From Perlabentimonas gracilis (GTDB lineage: Bacteria; Bacteroidota; Bacteroidia; Bacteroidales; Tenuifilaceae), in the NCBI RefSeq assembly GCF_011174675.1, contig NZ_JAANIG010000032.1, positions 1 to 52,706 of the forward strand: 52,706 nucleotides of DNA, written 5' to 3'. Under the pieces are notes generated by a model, which saw only the letters and a program-made list of their open reading frames with translations, did no database searches and was not told the origin of the DNA. Positions 41,944-52,154 of this stretch are shown here, piece by piece. The stretch's first letter is position 1. Each line of letters opens with the position of its first letter. Both the position numbers and the translations under genes were made by a program.

Positions 41944-44900
41944 ATGGTTAACTGGCTAGTAAATACTGCTCGCTGCAGCTTTAAATACAAAAGGGTTCTC
42001 ACTTCATGGGGAGTAGTAGCATTGGTTATGCTGCTAAATGGTAATGCCTTTGCCCAAACCGATACCGAGTTCTGGTTCTCCATCCCTGAGATCAACAGGT
42101 ACCACCAGAGTGGTACTGTAGCAAATCCTTGCAATGATGGAACCCCAACACGTTTAAATATAACTACCCTTGATAAGCCTGCGGTGGTTACCATATCGAT
42201 GCCAGCCAACGAGGCTAACTTCACACCCATCGTGCTAAACATACCTGCCAACCAAACTGAGAGGCTTAACCTTTATGACTATATTAGTGATGTGGTGGTT
42301 TCGCCAGCACAGACCATGGAGAATGTATTGGCCTATACAGCATCTCATACAGGATTGGCTGAGCCATATATTAATAGGGCTAATAAGGGGATACGGATTA
42401 CCTCGGATAACCTAATTACGGTTTACTACGAGATTGGAGCCATAAATAATAAGGAGCTGCTAACCCTAAAGGGACGTAATGCCCTGGGCGAAAAGTTTTT
42501 TGTGCCATTCCAAACCAATTATCCAATTTCTAGTGGATACAATTACACCCGAAGGCCATACAGCTCTTTTGATATAGTGGCTACGCATGACAATACACAT
42601 GTGCGTATTACTGTACCCGCACGCATATTTACATTTAGCAATGGCGCTGGGGTAACCTCATTAGCAAACGGAACCCATAGTTTATTTCTCGATGCAGGCC
42701 AAACTGCCATTATAACACCCTTTCAGAGCAGAACAGATGAGTATAGAACATCCTTCACTACAAAACTAGCAGGTTCTATGGTTGAGGTGGTGCAGAATAG
42801 CCCAGGCGTTATAAAAACCGTGGCCGTCATAACCAAAGAGGACATGGCTCTTAGCCCAGGCTCTGTCGATTATGTTGCCGACCAGCTGGTACCCATAACC
42901 CATATTGGAACCAGCTACGCAGTGGTTAGGGGCTATGCTCAGAATAATGGAACATCAACCTCCTACGAGTATTTCTATGTAGTAGGTACCGAAGCTGGTA
43001 CTAGCGTAGATGTTGAATTTTTTGATGGGAGTACCGTAATAGGAACATCAAGCTTTACGGTTGGGGTAGGAGTCCAGCAAGATGTGCTTATGCCCTTTGC
43101 AGCAGAGGTAGCCACTGTGTCAAGCACTAAACCTGTTTATATTTTTCACCAATCGGGGGTGGGGACCCAGTTTGCCGGATCCATTATTCCAACCATAAGC
43201 GTTTGCACCGGAAATTTTGTTACCTCCTTTAATCGAACTATGAAGGACAATTTCCAAGCCTGTCCACTAAGACCCGGAACAACTTCCTCGGGAAGTTTCG
43301 ATTTTTATCTGAATATCCTTGTTTACGAGGGAGCTGAGGATGGTTTTAGGCTGCTTAAGGAGGGTGTTGATGTTACTGCTGCAGAGCTACCTGAACTCCT
43401 GCCTGCAAATGCTGCAACTACATTTAAGCCCTTACCGGGCGCTGTTGAACCATTTACAAGGTATAAGTATGCCCGTGTTAAGGCCGACGATATTGTGGCC
43501 AATGTAGCCTACCGACTGGTTAACGACAAAAACGTTTTTCACTTGGGGGTAATCAACGGTGCAGGTAATGGTGTAAGCGCAACTAATGCCGATGCTTTTT
43601 ACGGCTACTTCTCCGATTTTAACGAGATAGTACCAAGGGTTTACGAGGATTATGGTGAGGACGATTCTTACGTGGGTTGTTATGGCGATAATGTTGAACT
43701 TGTTGCCGTGGGAGGGAGAACCTTTTCGTGGACACCTACCAAATTTCTCGATAACCCTAACTCCGATAGACCTACTGCAATTAACGTTACCGAAAATATC
43801 ACCTACACAGCAACCATTAGCGGTGCATGTGCTTTAACCGAGCAGATCGATTTTTTTGTTACAATCTCCGATCCGGTGATTGCAGCATTCACCTCGGATG
43901 TTACCTCAGGATGTGCTCCCCTTAAGGTTGAGTTTACCAACCTATCGCAAGGTCATGCTACGAGCCAATGGGATTTGAATAGCGATGGCGATTTTGCCGA
44001 CGCTTTCTGGTGGGAAGGAATAGATCCCGCTGACCCCACTGTTCTTATCGACCCCTTTAATCCGCCTAACCCCGGTGGAGTGCTAGGGTTGGAACATGAA
44101 ATTGTGGAGAATCTAGATGGCAAATTTACCGCGTGGTTCGATAATAACACCAACGATTTTATTGACTATGAGGTGACATTGAAGGTGTTAAGTACTGATG
44201 GTATATGCCCAAAGGAGGTAAAAAAAACCATTAGGGTATACCCTCGTATAACTGCCGATTTTGCTCTTGATGCGGCTTCTACCGATGGTAGCCCCAATTG
44301 TCATCCTCACACAGCCGAATTTACCCCAATAGTTACTGGTGAGGTGGGGCGCTACTACTGGGAGTTTGATGGTCTCAATACCTCGTACGAGGAGAATCCA
44401 ACCCACACTTTCCAGAATAAATCAACAGGCCCACAAACGTTTTTCCCCAAGCTTACGGTAACCGACCGCTGGGAGCAATGTTCGGACGATGCTACTCGTA
44501 GCATTACAGTGCAGCCCTACTTTAATGCAATTATTTCTGCCAGCTATACCGAGGATTGCTCTCCGCTGGTGAATAACAACACAACTATACGTAGTGTGAG
44601 CGAAGGTGCAATTGATACCTACGAGTGGGAATTGTGGAGAGTTGGAGATGCCGCTCCGTATGCTATGTCTAGCACAGCAACTCCACCAGCCGAAGTGTTT
44701 AACCTCGAAAATAACAGGGACGATAATCAGGTTGAGCAGTATAGGCTTGTGCTTAGGGTTAGCTATGGTGGTTGTACCCCATCGGAGGATGAGGTAATTT
44801 TTGAGGTGTACCCTAATCCAACCGCCGATATTACCATAACCCCTCCGGGTGCTCCCGATATTAACTGCTCACCCTTGGTAGTAAATTTAAATGCAAGTAA

Positions 44901-47900
44901 TATACGCAATACCGATAGGTACCAGTGGCGCGTAAATGGTGTGGCGCAAATAACCAATCCCGAGCCTATTATCCCACCACTAGGGACCTACCCCGACGAT
45001 TACAATGCCCCCATAACGCTTACTAATTTCTATCCTAATCCTGAGGATAAAATAATAACATACACTGCCACCAACGATTTTGGTTGTAGCTTTGTATCTA
45101 CCCCACAAACCATCGAGGTGCAACCCTACATCCTGGCCGAAATTGTAATCGATCCCTTTGAGATTTGTCCCGATCATGTTACAGGCGATTTTAACGTCTA
45201 CATTACCCATTCATCAATAGTGGCCGATGGGACATTTCAATGGACAATTGACGGCACCCCTGAAACTCCTGGAGTAGATATTGGTACACGAACATTTAAC
45301 TACTACTCCCCCAGCTTTACACCAAACGCCGATGGTGAAATATTTATTGATGTTCAGCTAGATGTGTACAATGAAGCTGGCTGTAATGTTACCAGAATTG
45401 AGCAGATACAGGTGAACCCACCTGTTACAGTAGATTTTGATGCTTTTATAGGTGGATTACAGGTAGACCCAGGGGTTACGCAGATTTGTCCTCCTGTTAG
45501 TATGAATTTTCAAAGTGCGTTTACACCCAAAGACGATAATATTAGCTTTAGGCACTGGAAATTCGGAAATATTGCAGAGTCCAATGAAATTAATCCTGTG
45601 CTACAGGTCGAGAATCCACACGCTGCATCATTCAATATGGATGTAACCCTCACGGCAACAAATACCTATGGGTGTTCGGGGTTCAGAACCAAAACTTACG
45701 AGATACAGCCCGAGGTTAAGGCCGAGTTTAGTATTGAAAGCGTTGAGGGGTGCGCCCCCTACACCCTTGTTGTAAATGCACCCAATAATGGAACGGATTA
45801 CGACTGGTTCTTTAGTGGGCAGGATCCCTCTGGGCACTCTCCCGTTTTTACTCCGGTTGGTAATCAGACAGGTGGGATTGTTAAAGAGACAATTACCTTA
45901 ACGGCCACAAGGGGTGCCTGTCCACCCGTTGTCAACAACAGTGTTGAGGTTACCATCTACCCCGAGGTTCAGGCTCAGTGGACAGACGACCTACCCACAG
46001 TAGGCAATGAGTATGGAAACCTTTGCTCTCCTTTGGATATTGAATTCCAAAACACATCAAACTTATATGCTCTCAGCTCTCCAATAGTAAATAATGTTCA
46101 ATGGGAGGTGTTTGATAGTGCAGATAATTTGGTTACCAGCTCGTATTTGCAAAACTTTACTCCTAGGCTAACTAACCCAAGCCATATTACACCACTAAAC
46201 TACAGGGTGAAACTAACGGCCACTAGCGAAGTTGCTATTGGAGGCTGTGTAGGAGAACACGAACGAGTTGTGACGGTAAATCCAACGCCTAATGCCAACT
46301 TTGATGCCACCATTACTGAAATTTGTACTCCAATGGAGATTGAGATTACAGATTTGAGTGAAACCATAGCCGATGCCGATTACAACTGGGTATGGGACAG
46401 CGAGGCAATTGCCACCTCCACTGGAGGACAAAACTGGGAAGTATTATATGATAATTCAACCGAACTGATAACTAATAAGCTAATAACGCTTCATCTGTTA
46501 AACGTGTTTGGTTGCGAAGATTACAGCGACTACCTTCTTGAGGTCTATCCTCAGCTAAGTAGCGCAATCAACCTGCTGTCAAACACCCGCGATGCCAGCT
46601 GCGATAACGATTTCTTCAGCTTCGAGAACCAAGCTACCAAGGGCGAATCGATTCGTGAGTGGCGATGGTTGGTGCAAAACACTACCACTGGTACTAGTAA
46701 TACCTACAAAACTGAGAATTTTGAGCATACATTCCGTAATTTTAGTCTAGCTCCGCATGATATCTCAATTACCCTAACCGCCGAGAACCATTTGGGCTGT
46801 ACCGAGGATGCAACCCATAATATAACCGTTTTCCCTCGTGTGGTAGCTGCTCAAAACTTTGACATAGGCGATATCTGCGGTGGTGATGTGGATCTAACCC
46901 TTACCAACTCTTCAAGCAATGTGGGTTCTACTCATGGCAGCGCAACCCCCAGTTTTACATGGATCTTTACACCTAACACAGGCGATCCAGATATCACGTC
47001 TGATGGTAGTACACCTGCCGTGTTGGTTAATACGGGTCAAGTCGATCCCATTGATTACACAGTGCATTTCCGTGCGCAAACGCACTGGAATAACTACAAT
47101 GGTATTACCCGAACCTGTTGGGACGAAACAGCTGGCAATACCGTTAGGGTATATCCTGAGTTAGATCCCATTTATGACATTCCTCCTGCCGTATGCTCAG
47201 GTTTAACAGGTGCAACGCTTGAGTTTAATAAGAACGCCAGTAGCAGCGGAGGAGGAATTAACGATGTATCGCTACAATGGGATTTTGGCGATGGAAATAC
47301 TCGAACCACTGGTTTTGTAAATCAGGTAACCAAAGATTTTACAAACCTTAGCGATGCCGATTTCACCACCAGCACCAAAATATTTGCTACGCAGCTGGCC
47401 ACTGGATGTACTGCAAATCGTGAGGTTAATGTAATTGTTCACCCAAAGGTGGAATCCATCTTTACATTCGAAATTGGCGATGTTTGCGATTATCCGCTGC
47501 CCGTTACCTTTACCAATGCCGCAAAGTATAGCAAGCAGACGGGAGTAACCACACAGTTTCATTGGGATTATGGCTATGGTGGCGAGGAGGATATGTTCAA
47601 TGCTAGTTCTCCCCTTACACATACCCATCCGTTCACCAATGCCAATCCTAATCAGATTGTAGAGTATGATGTGGAATTTAGCATTACGCAAACACATCCA
47701 TCGGGTCGAACTTGTGCCAACACATCTACCCGCAAAATACAGGTGTATCCAGAGATGCTACCTAGCTTCAACCTACCAACCACCGAGGGGTGTAATCCGC
47801 TTACCGTTAGCTTTAGCAATACAAGTACGGGGGTTAACCTGATTAGAGTTAATGGAACACCTTGGAATGGTCAATTCCTATGGGATTTGGGCAATGGAAC

Positions 47901-50325
47901 AACCTCCAACAGTATTACCCCAGCAACTCGTGACTATGCGCATACCGATAAAACCAAGTCGCTTCTATACGACATAAACCTTACAGCAACCAATCCGTTG
48001 GGTTGTGTTAAAACAGCAACCACAAGCACTCCGCGGGTAACCGTTTACCCTTGGGTGGTGTCATCGTTTGCTGTTGATAAAATAGAGGGCTGTACCCCAT
48101 TGAATGTTACACTAAACAATACATCCGTATCAAGCACTTATACCTACCAGTGGAATTTTACTGGAAATGGTTCAACTGTTTCAACCGCAACATCCACAGC
48201 GGCGCAGCCGGGTGTAATTACCTTTACCAATCCATTGGGTGCAGGTGATGTGCTCTCTATTCAGAATCCTGTAATTGATCTAGTTACATCATTAAATACT
48301 TCGGTTTACACCGTTGGGGGAGGTTGTACTAAGTCATCAACAGAAACGGTTAGCGTATTTCCTCATGTTTATCCCAGCTTCGATGCCACGTTGGAGGGCT
48401 GTCATCCGCTAAACATCAATTTTACGAACACCTCCAATGTGTTTGGTGGTACAGGCAATGGGAAATACACTTGGGATCTGGGGATAGGTGTTACCACCAA
48501 TAATCAGAGTCCTACTCAGGAGTACCAAAACTCATCTCTGGTTGCTAATCAATCGTATACAGGCCGATTAACTTCTGTATCGGAGCATGGCTGTACCGAC
48601 TTTTTTCCTTTCACAGTTACCGTTTGGCCAAAGCCCCAGGCGCTGATTGAGCTAACCGAGTATATGGAGTGCTCGCCATTTAACCTCGAGATAATTAACC
48701 AGTCCATCGGTAAGAACCGAGGATCGACCCTTGAGTTTACTTACGATTATGGCGATGGCTCTCCAGTTGTTGGGCCTACCACCAATGATGGTAACCTGCC
48801 CCATGAGTTCCGTAACTTTAACGACAACATCGAATCGTACACCATATCGCTTTACGTTAAAACCGAGGATGGGTGCGATGATATTACGCACCAAACCATT
48901 CAGGTTTTCCCAGAGGTTACCTCAATTTTCGATACCGATGATGGTAATCATGCGTTATGCAACCCATTCGAGGTCGATTTTGTGAATAACTCCCGTAACG
49001 CATGGCGTTACTACTGGGATTTCGATGATGGTGGAATCACTTCCTCGTCGTTTGCTCCTAGCTATCGCTTTGTAAATAATGGCACTGAGGATAGAGTATT
49101 CGATGTGTCGCTTACGGTGATGTCCGAGTACGACTGCGAGCATACCGAAATACTACCGTTAACGGTTTATGCTGCACCCATTGCCGATTTTGCCATTATC
49201 CCTCCTCACCAGGTATTTCCGCAGAATGGTACGCTTCCAACCTTCGAGTTCCGTAACCAGTCGCGTCCAGGTGGTATGCCAGCTTCATGGGCTCATAGTT
49301 GGACCTTTGGCGATGGAAATACTAGTACCAGTATGGATCAGAGCTTATCGCACACATACGAGCACTGGGGATTTAGAGATGATGATTTTAGGTACGAGGT
49401 TACCCTCTTCATCGAGAATGAGAAGTGTAGCGATTTTGTTGCTCAAAAATTAACCTTGTTGCCACCCGAGCCAATCTCCATATTTAGGGCCGATAACTAC
49501 CGCTCATGCTCTCCGCTGGTAATAAAGTTCTTTAACGATTCCAAGTTCTACCTGACCGACAGACAGGCAACGGCCTTTGAGTGGAGGTTGAATAATGCCG
49601 ATGAGCCTTTCTCAACCGAGTTTGAACCTACCCTAACCATTACTGAGCCTGGGTATTACAATATTGGGCTTAGGGTATACGGCGATGGTGGTGAGAAGAA
49701 CTACTATCGCACCTTTAGGGTGTTTGAGAATCCTGTGGCACGATTTGAGGTGATGCCCGAAAGGGTTCTTCTGCCCAATGCCAAGGTTCACTTCTTTAAC
49801 CTATCGGAGAATGCTAATAAGTACGTTTGGGACTTTGGCGATGGAACCCCCAAGTCGAGCGAGAAGGATCCGGTTCACATTTACGATGAGCTGGGAGAGT
49901 ATAGGGTTAGCCTTATGGCTTTTGCCGAGTATGAGCATAAGGACGATGATGGAAACCTGCTGATTCATGAGTGTATCGATTACGATTCGCGTTTCCCTGC
50001 CGTTTGGGTTGAGGGTGAGGGTAAAATACTATTCCCCAATGCTTTTATGCCTAGCAAGTTGGGTCCCAATGGTGGTTACTACGATGAGGTGGACTACAAG
50101 AATGAGGTGTTCCACCCCGTTGCCGATGGGGTTATTGAGTACAGGTTGATGATATTTAACCGGTGGGGCGAGCAGATATTTGAAAGTAATGATATTAAGA
50201 TTGGTTGGGATGGCTATTACAAAGGTAAGCTAGCCAATCAGGATGTATACGTGTGGCGTGCTGTGGGTAAATTCTCTAATGGCGAGCTGTTCGATGTGCG
50301 GGGTAATGTTACGCTGTTGAGGTAG
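41944..50325 (+). CDS. Giant PKD-repeat surface protein with T9SS type B sorting domain
   Basis: The 2793-residue protein begins with a long signal region (cleavage near residue 38, NAFAQ). It is followed by an IgGFc-binding-protein-like domain (about 40-560) recognisable by TDTEFWFSIPE, RITSDNLITVYYEIG and LKGRNALGEKFFVPFQ. From about residue 640 there are roughly twenty PKD-type modules. Many start with a 'GCxPLxVxFxNxS' strand (GCAPLKVEFTNLS, GCNPLTVSFSNTS, GCHPLNINFTNTS) and carry W-D-F-G-D-G cores, as in VWDFGDGTPKSSEKDPVHIY. The last 95 residues (ILFPNAFMPSKLG...YRLMIFNRWGEQIFES...WDGYYKGK...YVWRA) are a gliding-motility-associated type B sorting domain. It should be exported by the type IX system with the PorP/SprF protein encoded downstream. 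Confidence 0.95.
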   Translation: MVNWLVNTARCSFKYKRVLTSWGVVALVMLLNGNAFAQTDTEFWFSIPEINRYHQSGTVANPCNDGTPTRLNITTLDKPAVVTISMPANEANFTPIVLNIPANQTERLNLYDYISDVVVSPAQTMENVLAYTASHTGLAEPYINRANKGIRITSDNLITVYYEIGAINNKELLTLKGRNALGEKFFVPFQTNYPISSGYNYTRRPYSSFDIVATHDNTHVRITVPARIFTFSNGAGVTSLANGTHSLFLDAGQTAIITPFQSRTDEYRTSFTTKLAGSMVEVVQNSPGVIKTVAVITKEDMALSPGSVDYVADQLVPITHIGTSYAVVRGYAQNNGTSTSYEYFYVVGTEAGTSVDVEFFDGSTVIGTSSFTVGVGVQQDVLMPFAAEVATVSSTKPVYIFHQSGVGTQFAGSIIPTISVCTGNFVTSFNRTMKDNFQACPLRPGTTSSGSFDFYLNILVYEGAEDGFRLLKEGVDVTAAELPELLPANAATTFKPLPGAVEPFTRYKYARVKADDIVANVAYRLVNDKNVFHLGVINGAGNGVSATNADAFYGYFSDFNEIVPRVYEDYGEDDSYVGCYGDNVELVAVGGRTFSWTPTKFLDNPNSDRPTAINVTENITYTATISGACALTEQIDFFVTISDPVIAAFTSDVTSGCAPLKVEFTNLSQGHATSQWDLNSDGDFADAFWWEGIDPADPTVLIDPFNPPNPGGVLGLEHEIVENLDGKFTAWFDNNTNDFIDYEVTLKVLSTDGICPKEVKKTIRVYPRITADFALDAASTDGSPNCHPHTAEFTPIVTGEVGRYYWEFDGLNTSYEENPTHTFQNKSTGPQTFFPKLTVTDRWEQCSDDATRSITVQPYFNAIISASYTEDCSPLVNNNTTIRSVSEGAIDTYEWELWRVGDAAPYAMSSTATPPAEVFNLENNRDDNQVEQYRLVLRVSYGGCTPSEDEVIFEVYPNPTADITITPPGAPDINCSPLVVNLNASNIRNTDRYQWRVNGVAQITNPEPIIPPLGTYPDDYNAPITLTNFYPNPEDKIITYTATNDFGCSFVSTPQTIEVQPYILAEIVIDPFEICPDHVTGDFNVYITHSSIVADGTFQWTIDGTPETPGVDIGTRTFNYYSPSFTPNADGEIFIDVQLDVYNEAGCNVTRIEQIQVNPPVTVDFDAFIGGLQVDPGVTQICPPVSMNFQSAFTPKDDNISFRHWKFGNIAESNEINPVLQVENPHAASFNMDVTLTATNTYGCSGFRTKTYEIQPEVKAEFSIESVEGCAPYTLVVNAPNNGTDYDWFFSGQDPSGHSPVFTPVGNQTGGIVKETITLTATRGACPPVVNNSVEVTIYPEVQAQWTDDLPTVGNEYGNLCSPLDIEFQNTSNLYALSSPIVNNVQWEVFDSADNLVTSSYLQNFTPRLTNPSHITPLNYRVKLTATSEVAIGGCVGEHERVVTVNPTPNANFDATITEICTPMEIEITDLSETIADADYNWVWDSEAIATSTGGQNWEVLYDNSTELITNKLITLHLLNVFGCEDYSDYLLEVYPQLSSAINLLSNTRDASCDNDFFSFENQATKGESIREWRWLVQNTTTGTSNTYKTENFEHTFRNFSLAPHDISITLTAENHLGCTEDATHNITVFPRVVAAQNFDIGDICGGDVDLTLTNSSSNVGSTHGSATPSFTWIFTPNTGDPDITSDGSTPAVLVNTGQVDPIDYTVHFRAQTHWNNYNGITRTCWDETAGNTVRVYPELDPIYDIPPAVCSGLTGATLEFNKNASSSGGGINDVSLQWDFGDGNTRTTGFVNQVTKDFTNLSDADFTTSTKIFATQLATGCTANREVNVIVHPKVESIFTFEIGDVCDYPLPVTFTNAAKYSKQTGVTTQFHWDYGYGGEEDMFNASSPLTHTHPFTNANPNQIVEYDVEFSITQTHPSGRTCANTSTRKIQVYPEMLPSFNLPTTEGCNPLTVSFSNTSTGVNLIRVNGTPWNGQFLWDLGNGTTSNSITPATRDYAHTDKTKSLLYDINLTATNPLGCVKTATTSTPRVTVYPWVVSSFAVDKIEGCTPLNVTLNNTSVSSTYTYQWNFTGNGSTVSTATSTAAQPGVITFTNPLGAGDVLSIQNPVIDLVTSLNTSVYTVGGGCTKSSTETVSVFPHVYPSFDATLEGCHPLNINFTNTSNVFGGTGNGKYTWDLGIGVTTNNQSPTQEYQNSSLVANQSYTGRLTSVSEHGCTDFFPFTVTVWPKPQALIELTEYMECSPFNLEIINQSIGKNRGSTLEFTYDYGDGSPVVGPTTNDGNLPHEFRNFNDNIESYTISLYVKTEDGCDDITHQTIQVFPEVTSIFDTDDGNHALCNPFEVDFVNNSRNAWRYYWDFDDGGITSSSFAPSYRFVNNGTEDRVFDVSLTVMSEYDCEHTEILPLTVYAAPIADFAIIPPHQVFPQNGTLPTFEFRNQSRPGGMPASWAHSWTFGDGNTSTSMDQSLSHTYEHWGFRDDDFRYEVTLFIENEKCSDFVAQKLTLLPPEPISIFRADNYRSCSPLVIKFFNDSKFYLTDRQATAFEWRLNNADEPFSTEFEPTLTITEPGYYNIGLRVYGDGGEKNYYRTFRVFENPVARFEVMPERVLLPNAKVHFFNLSENANKYVWDFGDGTPKSSEKDPVHIYDELGEYRVSLMAFAEYEHKDDDGNLLIHECIDYDSRFPAVWVEGEGKILFPNAFMPSKLGPNGGYYDEVDYKNEVFHPVADGVIEYRLMIFNRWGEQIFESNDIKIGWDGYYKGKLANQDVYVWRAVGKFSNGELFDVRGNVTLLR

Positions 50326-51167
50326 GCAGGTCGGTTGAGTTAGAGACCTGACAGCGTGCGAAGCTCCTGTCAGCGTCAAATGAATGTAGAGTTTAGAGTT
50401 TAATGTTTAGAGTTCATAAAGTTCATAGAGTGTCTAAAGTTTAGAGTTTAAAGTTTAGAGTTTAAAGTTTAGAGTTTAAGGTTTAGAGTTTAAGGTTTAG
50501 AGTTTAAGGTTTAGAGTTTAAGGTTTAGGGTTTAAGGTTTAGGGTTTAGAGTTCATAAAGTTTGTAGAGCCTGCCTGTCGGCAGACAGGTTCATATAGTT
50601 TAAAGTTTAGTGAGTTTTGATTGAATGATTGGTTTTGGTTGACCTGACAGCCCTGCCTGTCGGCAGACAGGGTGCGAAGCTCCTGTCAGCGTCAAATGAA
50701 TGTAGAGTTTAGAGTTTAATGTTTAGAGTTCATAAAGTTCATAGAGTGTCTAAAGTTTAGAGTTTAAAGTTTAGAGTTTAAAGTTTAGAGTTTAAGGTTT
50801 AGAGTTTAAGGTTTAGAGTTTAAGGTTTAGAGTTTAAGGTTTAGGGTTTAAGGTTTAGGGTTTAGAGTTCATAAAGTTTGTAGAGCCTGCCTGTCGGCAG
50901 ACAGGTTCATATAGTTTAAAGTTTAGTGAGTTTTGATTGAATGATTGGTTTTGGTTGACCTGACAGCCCTGCCTGTCGGCAGACAGGGTGCGAAGCTCCT
51001 GTCAGCGTCTAAAAGATAACGAGGGTTGCCTGATGACCTGACAGGAGTGCGAAGATCCCGGCCAAGGGCAGGTTCACCTACCAGAGGCAGGTAAAATGGC
51101 AGCATCAAAATGATAATTAATGGCAGATAACAATAATTATAGTATTTTTACTGTTTAACGTATAAAA
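50326..51167. other. 842-base non-coding region between PKD gene and porP/sprF
   Basis: Most of it is a perfect 316-base tandem duplication (50357-50988). The remaining 51000-51167 holds another partial CCTGACAG element and an AT-rich leader for the next gene. A near -7 match, TATTTTTA, occurs around 51143. Confidence 0.7.
50357..50988. repeat. 316-bp direct tandem duplication with heptamer minisatellite
   Basis: Two units, 50357-50672 and 50673-50988, appear identical; the next bases (50989 on) begin a third copy that stops after about 20 bases. Each unit contains TGCGAAGCTCCTGTCAGCG, then a long run of TTTAGAG, TTTAAAG, TTTAAGG and TTTAGGG heptamers, and palindromic CTGCCTGTCGGCAG elements. 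Confidence 0.92.
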
Positions 51168-52154
51168 TTGAAATCACTGAAACGCTTTTTCGCCATATTG
51201 CTTTTAGCCTTTTTGGGATTTGCTGCTCACTCGCAGGATCCACAGTTTACGCAGTTTTACGCTAGTCCGCTATACTTGGCGCCATCGTATGCAGGTGGTA
51301 TTCCCGGCCAGCGCGTGGTGGCCAACTATCGTAACCAGTGGTCGATGGTACCCGGCACATTTCAAACCTATAGCGTATCGTACGACCATAACTTCATAAA
51401 CTTTAAGAGTGGTCTTGGGTTACTTTTGGTGGGCGACATTGCCGGCGATGGTCGGATGGGAACTACCTTGGCGGGTATAATGTATAGCTACGATATTACG
51501 CCGCACCCCGATTACCATATTCGTCCTGGGATTGGGTTTTACTACGTTCAGCAATCTGTAGATTACTCAAAATTGATCTTTGGCGACCAGCTAACCTCTA
51601 CTCCAATACCCCCGTCCTCAATCCAAGCGCCAGGTAACCCCACTGTCCGCGATATAGATGTGTCTACATCTATACTCGCTTACTCCGACAATATATGGCT
51701 TGGTGCCACCTGGGATCATATGCTACGCCCCGAGCGCACATTCTATGGCGACGATGCGCGAACTCCATACAAAATCTCTGTTTATGGTGGAGCACGCTTT
51801 ATCCTAAGGGGCTTCATTATGCGACCCATTGAGGAGAGCATTACCACTGCCTTTAACCTTAAAATGCAGGATAAATCCATTCAGCTCGACCTGGGCGTGT
51901 ATTGGTACCGTCAGCCTTTCCTATTTGGCGTGTGGTATAGGGGGATACCACTTGTTAAGGAGTACCCCGGAACCGATGCAGTAGCCTTTTTGTTAGGCTA
52001 TCGTCTCCAAGACATCAGCTTTGGGTATAGTTACGATTTTACCGTTTCGCGGTTAGGGTTTGGATCGGGTGGCTCGCATGAGATTTCGGTTAACTACACC
52101 TTTAAGGCCAACGTCCGTAAGCGGTATAGAGCAATTCCCTGCCCAACCTTCTAG
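51168..52154 (+). CDS. PorP/SprF-family type IX secretion accessory protein
   Basis: The 328-residue protein begins at a TTG codon (51168), which is required to include the signal peptide KSLKRFFAILLLAFLGFAAHSQ. The mature part starts DPQFTQFYASPLYLAPSYAG, the family signature. It continues with RVVANYRNQW and GLGLLLVGDIAGDGRMGTT and ends as an outer-membrane barrel (DISFGYSYDFTVSRLGFGSGGSHEISVNYTF). PorP/SprF proteins help export or attach specific type B T9SS substrates and are commonly encoded right after them, as here. The gene is separated from its substrate by the 316-bp duplication. An ATG start further downstream would remove the signal peptide. Confidence 0.93.
   Translation: MKSLKRFFAILLLAFLGFAAHSQDPQFTQFYASPLYLAPSYAGGIPGQRVVANYRNQWSMVPGTFQTYSVSYDHNFINFKSGLGLLLVGDIAGDGRMGTTLAGIMYSYDITPHPDYHIRPGIGFYYVQQSVDYSKLIFGDQLTSTPIPPSSIQAPGNPTVRDIDVSTSILAYSDNIWLGATWDHMLRPERTFYGDDARTPYKISVYGGARFILRGFIMRPIEESITTAFNLKMQDKSIQLDLGVYWYRQPFLFGVWYRGIPLVKEYPGTDAVAFLLGYRLQDISFGYSYDFTVSRLGFGSGGSHEISVNYTFKANVRKRYRAIPCPTF

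Noticed and set aside
47272-47697. 141-residue minus-strand frame inside the PKD gene
   Set aside because: It is antisense to PKD repeats, whose codon bias leaves long open frames on the other strand.
50400-50560. TTTAGGG-like heptamers as a telomere
   Set aside because: The heptamers are mixed, short and internal to a chromosomal locus with genes on both sides; a tandem-slippage minisatellite explains them.
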